From: Onchidella celtica
Lineage: Eukaryota; Mollusca; Gastropoda; Systellommatophora; Onchidiidae
Length of the DNA: 64,000 nt
Direction of reading: 5' to 3'
Assembly: GCA_963931925.1 (NCBI GenBank)
Contig: OZ007575.1
Location: 36,399,350-36,463,349 of the forward strand
The notes under the pieces are model-generated. The model made no database searches. It was not told the DNA's origin and was given only the letters and a program-made list of their open reading frames with translations. Shown here in pieces: positions 1 to 10,061 of this stretch. The first letter of the stretch is position 1, and the number at the start of each line of letters is the position of its first letter. The position numbers were made by a program, and so were the translations under genes.

Positions 1-2
1 AA

Positions 3-332
3 GTACCTCGGCAGCCCTGGCCAGCTTCACTCAGCGGCAGCGAGAAATCAACTGATCTTTTCGAAAAACAGAGATCCAAGTCAGAACACTTGCGGTTTAT
101 AAAACCAAGAATGTACCAAGAACGTGACTTTTTCTCACAGGAGAACAAAACAGAAAATAGCTATTCTCTATATGCACCAGCCATTGAAGAGCTGAACATC
201 TGCCTTGTCCACGAACAATTGGTGCAGCTCAAGAAAGAGTATGAAGCGTTGAAAATGAAAGGAAAGAATGCTTTGTGGCGTTACAAAAAGATGAAATCCA
301 TGTTGAAAACTGTTATGGCTTTGCACGTTTGA
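3..332 (+). CDS. 3' end of an unidentified protein-coding gene (partial, enters from the left edge)
   Basis: An open frame runs from the first bases of the window to a TGA at 330-332 with no stop, giving about 109 residues of a C-terminus. The composition looks coding: charged and hydrophilic, then a predicted helical stretch rich in Leu, Lys and Glu (HEQLVQLKKEYEALKMKGKN), then a basic tail ending MALHV. The frame is open upstream of the first in-frame ATG (111), so this is better read as a last exon than as a small gene. I do not recognise the family; the helical part could be a short coiled coil. No splice acceptor can be confirmed because the exon may start outside the window. Downstream is AT-rich with a poly(A) signal, as expected for a gene end. 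A chance open frame is the alternative. Confidence 0.5.
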   Translation, partial: VPRQPWPASLSGSEKSTDLFEKQRSKSEHLRFIKPRMYQERDFFSQENKTENSYSLYAPAIEELNICLVHEQLVQLKKEYEALKMKGKNALWRYKKMKSMLKTVMALHV

Positions 333-890
333 ATCTTGTTGCGTATGGGTATTTGAAAACAGTATGAATGTTGAAAATGTGTTGAGAATGTCGAAATCTA
401 CATAAATATCGTAGCCGTGGCCAGTGCGAAAGCGTTCATTTCTGAGCACAATGATTTACTTAAATATGCAGCACGTGGATATCGGCCGTGAAAGTTGCTT
501 ATCATTCATCACTTACTCAGCTACATAGGGAATGCTTTCCTATCCTTTACACCACAGGCACGATATTGAAGAAAGGAAAAAAAAATACAATACTACAAAT
601 ATTTCATGGACCTTGTAAATTGAATATCAGTATAAAAATAGCCAAAATCAGAAAATGTTAGAGTGAAGTAGATCCTGAAAGACCTTCAACAGAGCTACTA
701 GTGTGAGACCATCTCCATTGAAATGTATTCTCTGAACCTCGTGTGCTACATTTTCCACTGATAGTGCGTTTGTGATCCTTTAGATTACACCATGTACGCA
801 AAACGAATGTACAATTAACACGTGTAATACAGGATGGACCACCAAACGTCACTCTACCATCATCCGGAAAAATAAATAAATTGATAAAAA
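333..890 (+). other. Probable 3' UTR of the gene ending at 332
   Basis: AT-rich non-coding sequence after the TGA. An AATAAA-type signal sits at 871-876 in AATAAATAAA, suiting transcript cleavage shortly after. No other gene signal is seen here. This rests only on position and the signal. Confidence 0.35.
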
Positions 891-1296
891 GTAAAAATCA
901 ATTTTAAAAGAATACACTGAAATGTAATCTTTCTCATGAAAAAAAAAATAAGGAGGCGGAAATGATTCACTGCGGCATAATTTTCACATTTTTTTGCCCC
1001 ACGATACAGTCTAATGACCATTTCAATAATTATAACATTAAGTTTCACAAGTGTCAACTAATCTAACCCAATCGCTTTTGTGCTTATCCAAGTTTAGGGG
1101 CAATTTTCAAAACAAATTTTTTAAAAAATTGTAAAAAAAATAAAAAAATTAACTACAATGATTTCATTATGTGTTCCCTTTGATAAGCCTACCGCATGAG
1201 GAGGCTATTTGAGAAGCATTCAGTTGGTGCGTAGTGCCCTGGCGAGCGTGAGTTCTGAAGCAAAGCCTTGGATTGTCATGGGAAATAGCCTAGCTC

Positions 1297-1676
<380 letters not shown>

Positions 1677-1910
1677 AAGGCAACACTGGTTTGTCCCGGG
1701 TAAGGCCGGGTACCCTACCTCATCTGTGCTTTTTCTTCTTCTCTTTTTTTTAAATTCAAGCTTAAATGCTTATTATGCAAGCTGAATGATAACTGTGATT
1801 GATTATAACTGGGTTAAAAAACTGATGCTATTATGGTAAAATAATCTCCATGATATACATGTATTAACGTTTGGCCCCACCTGGTACCGTGAGATGCAGG
1901 TGTTGACGTA

Positions 1911-3101
1911 TGTCACGAGTGGAGTGAGTGCAATTAAGGGGATTGCTACAGAGCGGGTGTAGAGTAAGAAAGGCTCACAGTAGACAGCAAGTTAAGCGTG
2001 CTGTTGTGAGTAGTGGGGGCGGGGTCTGAAGGAGGCGAAAGCGCTGTATAACTATCACTGCAAGTTAGAAGGTCCTAGGGAGCGGATCTGTGAATAAAAG
2101 CCCATCGGGCGGACATAAAGGGAAGCAGTCGAGAAGACTAGTGAGAGTCTTTCCAGTTATGACTGGTATGTAGAATGTTGATTGATTATTATGATTGATG
2201 TATTATATTATATTCGTCTATTACCATGATGTGAATAGGTATATGTGAGGAATGTGGAAGTCCTTGATATTGGATATAGCAATGTGCGCCATGAGCGATA
2301 GATGAAAGTGAGTTCATGGATTTGTAGCGCGAGTGAGTAGTGTGTACTCCGATGGAGGTGTGTTACCGTAAGATGTGTGGTGAGTGAAAGGTGAACTAGT
2401 GTGTGTACGCTTCATGGATTGTAAGGAGAGGTGGAGCGAATAGAAATGGTAGGGTATTATACCAATGTAATGTTATTCTTGTAGGTGTCGGGGACGGGCC
2501 GCAGAGCCACCTCGATGAGCACAGGAGATAGGCCAGCATAGGGCCGGAGGCCACACATAGGCCAGAAGTGAGGCTGTCAGTGCAGGACAGTAGAGGCACA
2601 TAAAGTCGTGGCAGTCAGGCCACGGACAGGGACGTAGATATGAGAGTGAATGAGATACTATATTGTTGCCATGTTGATAGGCTAGTGAACTGATATTATG
2701 TTGTTGCCATGTTGATGGCTATGGAAATAATAATGTGTTATTGCCCTGCGGAGGTGCTAGGGGAGTGCTAAGGTGTAGGACAATAGGAAGGTGATATTGA
2801 GAGACTGCGGTGCCAGTGAATCATTAATGTACTATTAAGACCCTGAGGGGAGAGGCTGAGGCCGAAGTGCCTTTAGGAGTAACTACCGGATTGTGGATCC
2901 GAGGGAGCGTGTGTGTGAGAATAAGGCCGTTGTACGGCAGTCATTTCAATAATATAATATATGTAATTGCGCTATTATATGTATAATTATGTTTAATAAA
3001 TGTGTGAGTCTGATGGATTGTTCTGTTAAGTGTTAACTTGTTTGTTCGTGATTGTTGTCCTGTCATAACTTATTACATCTCCCAGTCTGGGATTTGTGAC
3101 A
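1911..3101 (+). repeat. 5' LTR of the Gmr1-like element (1191 bp)
   Basis: It begins TGTCACGAGT and ends GGGATTTGTGACA, giving a TGTCAC/GTGACA inverted end pair. The boundaries are set by comparison with the solo LTR at 21044-22127, which shares both ends and long internal blocks such as GATGACTGGTA-like and ATGAGCGATAGATG motifs. An AATAAA signal near 2996 precedes the conserved 3' part ending CCCAGTCTGGGATTTGTGACA-like sequence, suiting an R/U5 region. A second AATAAA occurs near 2093. Confidence 0.9.
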
Positions 3102-3102
3102 C

Positions 3103-3116
3103 TGGGGGCTCGTCCG
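3103..3116 (+). promoter_or_regulatory. Primer-binding site, tRNA-Pro type
   Basis: TGGGGGCTCGTCCG begins two bases after the LTR ends at 3101. It is complementary to the 3' end of tRNA-Pro (CGGACGAGCCCCCA), the primer also used by murine leukaemia virus-type retroviruses. A near copy, TGGGGGCTCGTCC, follows at 3126-3138, and a shorter TGTGACTCGTCCAT remnant follows that. Confidence 0.8.
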
Positions 3117-3138
3117 TTGTGACATTGGGGGCTCGTCC

Positions 3139-4057
3139 ATTGTGACTCGTCCATTTTCGTAATATTTAGTTGTAGTTAGTTAGTAGTAGGTATTTGTGCT
3201 GTCTTGTTCGTTGGATGAATGGACATTTCATGATATGATTTATGTATATTGATGAATATGTATTGATACATGTATTGCTATGAATAGGTATTAATGTGTA
3301 TTTAAACTTTCCAGAGTGTGTGCGTGCAGCCTGAGGAGACAAGCAGCCAGAGCTCCGATTAAAGGGAGGAGTTTTACTCAAAATTTCAAAAGTTAAGTGA
3401 AACTGAAATTTTGTGCCCTGGATTGTGGGCTGTTCCTTTAATCTGTCTTTTTCCCTGTTTTTGCTGTTTTTGTTGTCGTTATAGGTTATACGGGCGGTGG
3501 CGCGGGTTTGCTGTGTTGAACTTAGTTTATCCTTTTAAAAAAAGGTGTGGTAAACTTTGGAACTTCGTTCATCACAGTGAACAGTTCTATAGGGACCTGT
3601 ATTTTTGTTTAGTTGTATCGTCGATATCTTCTCTGTTCCGCAGGAAGACGTATTCTCTTGTCCCTCTTTCTACCTATCTATAGATACGTTCTTTTTTTTC
3701 AGACTCTGTTCTTGTTCGTACCTTGTAGTGTAATCGGCGTAGTTAGGTTGCAATTTTTTTTTCTATTATATTTTCTTTTTTAGGTCTTTGTCCTAGTCTG
3801 GTTCGTTGTCCTTGACGTACTTGTGGTCCTTCTACTGTATTTCTTCATTCTTGTCATTTCTATTTTCTTTTATAATTAATAGTGCATACATTTTATAGAT
3901 ATAGAATTAGTTGTGCTGTAAAGGTAAATTTCTGAATTGTATTCTGAACTGGGTATTGTTATATCTGGTGTGATCTCAGGTCTCTGGTCGTATCGTTAGT
4001 GATCATACCGACAGGTTGGTCGTCTTATAATAGATACCATAACCATAAATCTGTGAA
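3139..4057 (+). other. Untranslated leader of the Gmr1-like element
   Basis: T-rich sequence between the primer-binding sites and the Gag start. It has short chance frames only, with no recognisable domain. It would contain packaging and 5' UTR functions in an intact element. Confidence 0.5.
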
Positions 4058-6364
4058 ATGGCGGAACTCCAACAACTAATGAAGTTGGGTAAGGAACTTG
4101 GCCTGGAGGGAGAGGAGCTACGCGGCTGGATCAAAGAACAGCAGGCGGATTTGCGCGATGAGCGTGCTAAGGATAGAGAGCGAGAAAAAGAGGCTAAGGC
4201 TCAGGAGCAGGAGAGAGAGGCTAAGGATAAGCAAGACGAAAGAGAGGCTAAGGCTCAGGAGCAGGAGAGGGAGATAAAGTTAAGGGAGATAGAAGCTAGG
4301 GATAACCAACAGGAGAGAGAGACGCGAATGAGAATCGCGGAGTTGGAAAGCCAAAAGAATGCGCCAACAGAAGCAGTTGAGCGGCAGGTACACAATAAAG
4401 GTGGCGTTAGGATTAAGCTCCCTACGTTCGACGACCGGAAGGACGACATAGACGCCTTCCTTTACAGGTTCGAACTGAACGCACAATTGCAATGGGGGGA
4501 AAATAAGGAATTATGGGCCACGTACCTGGCATCGCTATTGCAGGGGCGAGCGTTAACCTACTTTAAAGAGCTACAGCGCGAAGACGTGCAAGACTACGAT
4601 AAGCTGAAGGCTTTGCTGCTTCGCCGATTTGCGCGTACCGAGGAATATTTCCGGGAGCAGTTTAGGCGGGCACGTGCAGATACCAGGGAGGACTTTGCTG
4701 CCTTCGTCGCGAGACTAACGGAGTATTTCGCGAACTGGGTAGACTTGGCGCATATGGGCGCGGATTTTGCTAAACTGAAAGACTTAATGATCCGTGACCA
4801 GCTGTACGCGTCGTGCCACAAAGATTTGGTGGCTTTCCTGAAAGAGAACGAACCCGCGACGGTGCAGGAGGCGTCTAAGTTGGCGGAAGCATACCGTACG
4901 GCGCATCCGTCCAAACCAGTCGCCAGGGCGTACGTCCAAGATGCTGGATACGTCGCCGTTGTCGAGGGGTCGCCGGCAGGACTTAGGGACAGGTCGCGTC
5001 AGCGTGGTGCCTATAGCGGGCAAGCCCAGGGGCAGCGTAGGGGATATCACCAATCACCGGCATATGGATCCGGTAAGTTTGACCGAGCAGGAGGGCTAGG
5101 TCGCGGTAATGGCCGGGGGCGAATTGTGACCTTTGCCGATGACCGACGGCATAGGGACTCTAGTTCCGGTCGCGAGGGGTCACGGGGACCCAGGCCTAGG
5201 GCAGCACAGGGAGCGGAGTGTTGGACTTGCGGACGCGTGGGTCACTTTTCACGCGAGTGTAGGGCCGCGAAGTGTTGGAACTGCGGAAGAGCAGATCACA
5301 TCAGCGTGAACTGCCCTGCAGGTAGGATAGCGGCGAACGTGGACAGTAGCTCCAGTCCATGTTCCCCAAATAAATTTCATCATGCGGCTGCGTGTGTTAC
5401 ATCGGACAACGGAGGCGGACAGTATTCTAAGTGTCCCAGTTGTGAGAAGTTATTATCTTCCGGTGTTTTACCTTGTGGGAGAAAGATCCCCGTTATAAAT
5501 TCATGTCATACAGGAGGTGGTCTTAGGGTTTATCCGGGGTTTGTTGGGGACGAACCGGTCTCGGTTTTACGAGATACAGGATCGACCGTTGTGGGAGTGC
5601 ATAGGGACTGCATTCGGGATTCACAGCTTACAGGTGAGACTGTCCCGTGCATCCAATTTTCGGGGGCCATTGAGAAATTACCCATGGCAAAAATAATGAT
5701 AGATACACCTTTCCTTAGCGGGGAAGTCGAAGCAGTCGTTGGTTGTTTTCCAGGCGCCCAGCTCATCATTGGGAATGTATCACGGGTAGTTTCCCCTTCC
5801 GATGAGAACGTGCAAGCATGGTCGCAATCAAAAGGTATTGACTTTTGCGCCGCGGTCGAAACACGTCGACGGGTAGCGGATAAAGATAAGATTAGACCTT
5901 TGGCGACGCCAGCGGTCAACCTAGATATCACGCCAGAGCGCTTGGCGAGATTACAAAGGGAGGATCCATCATTAAACCCATGTTTTGGGGAAGCGCGAAA
6001 CGAGAAAACGAGGAGATATAAGAACGGGTCATCTTCTTTTTTTGTCCAGGGGGGCATTCTGTTCCGTATGTACGTCACAGTGGCTTCCGTTCAAAAGCAG
6101 GTCGTCGTGCCACGGTCGTTAATGGCAACAGTATTGCGTCTGGCCCATGATGTTCCATTAGCGGGTCATATGGGAAGTGCTAGGACCAAGGAGAGAGTTC
6201 TGAAAGATTTTTATTGGCCGTCAGTATACAGAGATGTACGTTTATATTGTAAGACGTGCAGTGCGTGCCAAAAGACGACGCATAGGGGTCGTTCACCCCA
6301 GGCTCCTCGTCAAAAGATCCCCACGGTTTCGGAACCGTTTAAAAAGGTTTCAGTACCTTGTTGA
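4058..6364 (+). CDS. Gag-protease-integrase (N-terminal) polyprotein, 768 codons, broken
   Basis: The ATG at 4058 is the first of the long frame. Residues 1-105 form a highly charged Glu/Arg/Lys-rich coiled coil. Residues about 125-285 are a capsid region that begins with the Gypsy-type KLPTFDDRKDDIDAFLYRFE block and continues into helices resembling the SCAN domain (FREQFRRARAD..., DLMIRDQLYASC...). Two CCHC zinc knuckles lie at 388-401 (CWTCGRVGHFSREC) and 406-419 (CWNCGRADHISVNC). An aspartic protease follows, with catalytic DTGS at D506 and a later LIIGNV flap-end motif. The integrase HHCC zinc domain is at H697, H704, C734 and C737. The frame stops immediately after it (VSVPC), where the catalytic core should begin, so the DDE core is absent. 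The Gag part is intact. Confidence 0.88.
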   Translation: MAELQQLMKLGKELGLEGEELRGWIKEQQADLRDERAKDREREKEAKAQEQEREAKDKQDEREAKAQEQEREIKLREIEARDNQQERETRMRIAELESQKNAPTEAVERQVHNKGGVRIKLPTFDDRKDDIDAFLYRFELNAQLQWGENKELWATYLASLLQGRALTYFKELQREDVQDYDKLKALLLRRFARTEEYFREQFRRARADTREDFAAFVARLTEYFANWVDLAHMGADFAKLKDLMIRDQLYASCHKDLVAFLKENEPATVQEASKLAEAYRTAHPSKPVARAYVQDAGYVAVVEGSPAGLRDRSRQRGAYSGQAQGQRRGYHQSPAYGSGKFDRAGGLGRGNGRGRIVTFADDRRHRDSSSGREGSRGPRPRAAQGAECWTCGRVGHFSRECRAAKCWNCGRADHISVNCPAGRIAANVDSSSSPCSPNKFHHAAACVTSDNGGGQYSKCPSCEKLLSSGVLPCGRKIPVINSCHTGGGLRVYPGFVGDEPVSVLRDTGSTVVGVHRDCIRDSQLTGETVPCIQFSGAIEKLPMAKIMIDTPFLSGEVEAVVGCFPGAQLIIGNVSRVVSPSDENVQAWSQSKGIDFCAAVETRRRVADKDKIRPLATPAVNLDITPERLARLQREDPSLNPCFGEARNEKTRRYKNGSSSFFVQGGILFRMYVTVASVQKQVVVPRSLMATVLRLAHDVPLAGHMGSARTKERVLKDFYWPSVYRDVRLYCKTCSACQKTTHRGRSPQAPRQKIPTVSEPFKKVSVPC

Positions 6365-7208
6365 TTTAAGAGAAAGACTATCTTCAGCGCGCACTATGGC
6401 AGAAGAAGCTTCTGGTATCGCTTCGAAAAGAGCAAAAGACTATAAAGATAGAGGTTCCAAACTGAGAATTTTTAAGCCAGGAGACAAGGTTCTGTTGTTG
6501 TTACCTACGGACCATAATAAGTTATTGATGACATGGAAAGGCCCTTATGTTATTGAGCGAGTTGTTTCAAAGGTAGATTACGCTATCCACATTGATGGAG
6601 CGAGTAAGGTTTTCCATGTTAATATGCTACAGAGATTTTATGAGAGACCACAGTATCTGTGTGCACAGACAAGACCAGAGGAGACTGTCTTCTCTACTGC
6701 TTGTACGGGGGTCGTAGACCAGTTGGACTGTGACGTAAGCGACACCGAGGCGCAGGAAGAGTTACAAATTCAATTGCCGGAGTTAACTCCGACACAAGGT
6801 TACAGGGACGTAAAAATTAACCCTGACCTTACGAGTTCAAGGAGTAGGGAACTTGAGACCCTGTTAGCGTCATTTCCGGATGTTGTTACGGATTTGCCGG
6901 GTCGCACTACGGTGATCCAGCACCAAATAAAGTTGACTTCGGATAAGCCAGTATTTCTTAGACCGTATCCGTTGCCTTTTTCTTCGAGAGATAGAGTCAT
7001 AAAGGAAGTTGAGTCAATGTTGAAGTTAGATGTGATAGAACCATCAACATCGCCGTATTCATCACCCATCGTCCTCGTGAAAAAACTTGATGGATCGGTG
7101 CGGTTCTGTATTGATTTTCGAAGACTGAACACTATTACGGTAGGCGATAGGGAGCCTATTCCGTTTCAGGACTCCTGTCTTCGGTACTTATGCATTTCCG
7201 GTACCTGA
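6357..7208 (+). pseudogene. Integrase C-terminal domain and reverse-transcriptase start, out of frame with Gag-Pro
   Basis: This frame differs from that of the preceding polyprotein, so the join at about 6350 is a deletion plus frame change. Its own upstream codons before 6357 only overlap the other frame. It encodes the end of the integrase core helix (YLVDLRERLSSA), then the C-terminal domain with the GPY-type motif (WKGPYVIERV) and an HVNMLQRFYERP end. After an acidic linker comes the start of reverse transcriptase: a typical ...VIEPSTSPYSSPIVLVKK block followed by RFCIDFRRLN. Homology ends at about DREPIPF (7165); the remaining codons to 7208 are unrelated. The catalytic YxDD region and RNase H are absent. 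Integrase before reverse transcriptase defines the Gmr1-like order. Confidence 0.85.
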
Positions 7209-7706
7209 CCTGTGCTCTTCCAGGCCTATCCTTTGTAATAATTATATAAAGATCTAATCGGAGTGCGAAGACGTAGTGGATATAGTTAATGATGACGTCT
7301 GATATTAAACTTGCTAATTGGTGCCAATGAAGTTCATGTGGGTGACGTTAGCTTATCTTAATGAAGCAGTGGTCATTATCAGTAATCGTGTCTGTCTGTG
7401 ACGTGTACATCTAATTTATTGTTTGTGAAGGCAAAATCTAGTGGGGCAGCCTCTGTATTATTCCTGAGCAATAGGGTCTCGGTATCTGATAAGGTTGACC
7501 TCAATATCTCATAATTATGTCATTGCACATGTAATTATATGAAAATTCTGTGACCAATGCTGATTCCAATTGACTACGATGTGCATGCATATTGCACTTT
7601 ATCTATTTATTTATTTATTAACTAATTTATTTTCTTAATGCCATGAATTTGTGATACGAAATAAACACTTGAAATTCAATGGAAAGTTATTCCAGCTGTT
7701 TGATTT
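7209..7706. other. Non-coding sequence after the truncated element
   Basis: AT-rich with no frame of note. No LTR similarity is visible, which supports true truncation of the upstream element. An AATAAA at 7661 lies in AAATAAACACTTG. A chimeric transcript ending here is possible but unproven. Confidence 0.4.
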
Positions 7707-7739
7707 GTGAATGTTCAGTCTAGATTTGTATTGATCTTG

Positions 7740-8262
7740 GGTGGAGGTCTTTTTCTCTGTCTGTATCTTTTGTTTTCTGTCTGTTTGTATTTCTCATCGT
7801 CTGTCTCTCCCTGTCTCACTCGCTGTGTCTATTTCTACGTCTGCATGTCATTGTGTGTGTCTGTCTCTCTTTGTCTTTCTCTTTTTTCTGTCTGTTTGTA
7901 TTTCTCTATTCTCTGCCTTTCTGTTTGTCAGTCTTTCTCTAGCTCTGTCTTTGTCTGTCTTTCTCTAGCTCTGTATGTCTGTTTTTCTCTAGCTCTGTAT
8001 GTCTGTCTTTCTCGAGATTTGTATGTCTGTCTTTCTCTAGCTCTGTATGTCTGTCTTTCTCTAGCTTTGTCTGTTTTCCTCTAGCCTCGTTTGTCAGTCT
8101 TCCTCTGTATCTGTCTCTCTGCCTGTCTGTCTGTCTTTCTTTTTGTCTTTCCTTCTCAGTCTCTATCTCTTTGGGCGCTTGTATTTCTTTTTGTCTTTCT
8201 TTGTTTCTCTCTATTTCTTTGCCTGTCCGTCTCTCTTTCCCCTCCCATCTCCCCCCCCCCCC
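7740..8262. repeat. Pyrimidine-rich simple/minisatellite repeat (TCTGTCTTTCTCTAGC-type)
   Basis: Degenerate repeats of CTGTCTGTCTTTCTCTAG run through this stretch, with the clearest 24-bp-like units (TCTGTATGTCTGTCTTTCTC) at 7940-8090. A poly(C) run of 13 closes it near 8251. Open frames in several phases are products of the repeat. Confidence 0.85.
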
Positions 8263-8874
8263 CACCGATCGTGTATAACTGCCACCGTTCTCCTTCTGTT
8301 ATTGGCCAGCATAGCTGCTGAGAAAGAAAGGAAGATAATAATTACATAAATCAATTAACAAATCGTCCCCTATACATGACAAGCTTTTAACTCCCTCCCA
8401 TCTACGTTTGAGATATAATTGAAGTTTGATGTGCTCATGGCTTTTAAAGGATACGACTTCGTTTCTTTTTAGTAATAGTTACAAATTACACACCGAATCC
8501 CCTTGATAATTTGACACAACGGAGAAGGCCTGTAGAAGTAGTAAGTATGTAGTGTGTAACTCAGTTTAGCCGATAAGTGGAGATTGAGCCATATCATTTT
8601 TATTTCCAAGGGGACGAACTGGCACTCTGAGGGAAGGTTGAAAGAAGCTAAAACTTCTATCTTTTTCTTATCTCTGAGGAAGATAAAGGGATAAAGGGGT
8701 TTTTGGTGTCTAGCGTCCACCTACCACGTTAGTAGAATAACTACTTTTGCATACATTATGTGCACGGGAGTTCATGTGGCCAGCATCCCGCTACACGTAA
8801 TACTATGGGTAAAATGACTCGTCATCCGGTGACAGTTTTATTTCAAAGCGTGTCAATAGCTGCCATTCGAGGTA

Positions 8875-9180
8875 TAATCAACCAACCAACTAACTTATCA
8901 ACCAACTCTCCAACCAAACAAATAACCAATCAACTTTCCAATAAACTAAATAACCAACCAACTCTCCAACCAACCAAATAACACATCAACTTTCCAATAA
9001 ACTAAATAACCAATCAACTAAATAACCAATTAACTATCCAACCAAATAACCAACGAACTCTCCAATCAGCCAAATAATCAATCAACTCTCCAATCAACCA
9101 AATAACCAATCATCTCTCTCTCTCTTCAACCAACCAAATAATCAATAAACTCTCCCACCAACCCAGAAAACCAACCTACC
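8875..9180. repeat. AACCAACC/AACTCTCC-type degenerate minisatellite
   Basis: Imperfect units built from AACCAACCAACTCTCCAA and AAATAACCAATCAACT run for about 300 bp. They are strongly A/C-biased on the plus strand. No gene is supported. Confidence 0.85.
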
Positions 9181-9529
9181 AGTCATAAAACCCCACAGAA
9201 AATCTATGGGGTCGCAGCAATGGTGAAACAAAGTCAACATGCGGCTTCGCAACCTACAACTTTTTGCCACATTTTGACAACCAACCAATAAAATAAAACT
9301 CAACAAAAGAAAATAAAAGCTGGGAAAAACACAGACAAATAAGATTAAGATCGTGCACCAAACAAGGTTAATCTCTGCCGGCTCAGCGAACAAAGATTGG
9401 ATCCAGTGACGGCATACAGAATTTTGTTTATACAGACAACGTCTACAAATAAAGCTATAATTAATGTGTATGACGTCCGTGTATACACGGAAATGACGAA
9501 CTTTACAACATACATATACACACAAAGCG

Positions 9530-9536
9530 AGTGAAT

Positions 9537-9571
<35 letters not shown>

Positions 9572-9612
9572 GAGAGAGAGAGAGAAGACAGAGAGAGAGA
9601 GAGAGAGAGAAC
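9530..9612. repeat. GA microsatellite
   Basis: (GA)n of about 80 bp with a few interruptions. Confidence 0.9.
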
Positions 9613-9674
9613 TCTGTTAGGTAGCAGCAGCGCTTGGAAGAAAGTTCGTATACATGTAAAATTTTATATCTTTT

Positions 9675-9840
9675 ATATAATTCACAAATTCTCCACCTTT
9701 GCACACAAAAAGCTTTTTTATTAGGCCACCTGCAGTAACCAAATGTTGCGTGTAGCTTTCAAATACCGTAGAGGGTGCGCTGAAGGTTTTTTTTTTTTGG
9801 TGTTGTTTTTTAATTGGGGGGGAACAAATGTAGAAATTTA
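9675..9840 (+). repeat. Dispersed repeat, relative of 39735-39960
   Basis: It shares ATAATTCACAAATTC, TTTTTTATTAGGCCACCT, GCAGTAACCAAAT-type and AATACC..GGAGG-type blocks in the same order as 39735-39960. Both end in a poly(T) stretch followed by GTTGTTTTTYAATT. The class is not certain. Confidence 0.6.
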
Positions 9841-10061
9841 TGGGCGGTGAGTCACCGGTCAGGCGCCTACATCAGCCTTGCTGTGTTTCACCCCTTAGGC
9901 CTGCAGCGCACGGAGACAAGATTTTCTTAACGTCGGTTTGGACAAGACTTGAGCTTCCTTTGAATCAATGAGCGAGACAATTTGTTTGTTTCAGTCTCAC
10001 TAGTGCAGTAAGTCCCGTTCAACTCTACAGTCAATATCTCACACTGAAACTGAGAGGAATA

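Larger units (their letters stand above)
1911..7165 (+). mobile_element. 3'-truncated Gmr1-like Ty3/Gypsy LTR retrotransposon
   Basis: In order: a 5' LTR (1911-3101), a primer-binding site (3103-3116), a leader of about 0.9 kb, a long frame encoding Gag, protease and the integrase zinc-binding domain (4058-6364), then in another frame the integrase C-terminal domain and the start of reverse transcriptase, lost after about 7165. No second LTR follows, so the 3' half of pol and the 3' LTR are missing. Integrase lies upstream of reverse transcriptase, the reverse of the usual Ty3/Gypsy order. That arrangement is the hallmark of Gmr1-like elements, which are otherwise Gypsy-type by sequence. The copy is dead: the integrase catalytic core is deleted at about 6350 with a frame change, and reverse transcriptase stops after its first conserved blocks. 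A solo LTR of the same family lies at 21044-22127. Confidence 0.87.

Noticed and set aside
2396..2599. Frame on minus inside the 5' LTR
   Set aside because: Lies in LTR DNA that is non-coding in the related solo copy, and is not conserved there.
7209..7706. 3' LTR of the Gmr1-like element
   Set aside because: No similarity to 1911-3101 and no TGTCAC...GTGACA ends found after the truncated reverse transcriptase.
7707..8321. Cys/Leu/Ser-rich frames that look like membrane proteins
   Set aside because: They are translations of a CTGT/TTTCTC repeat; the strong bias of every frame follows from the DNA repeat.
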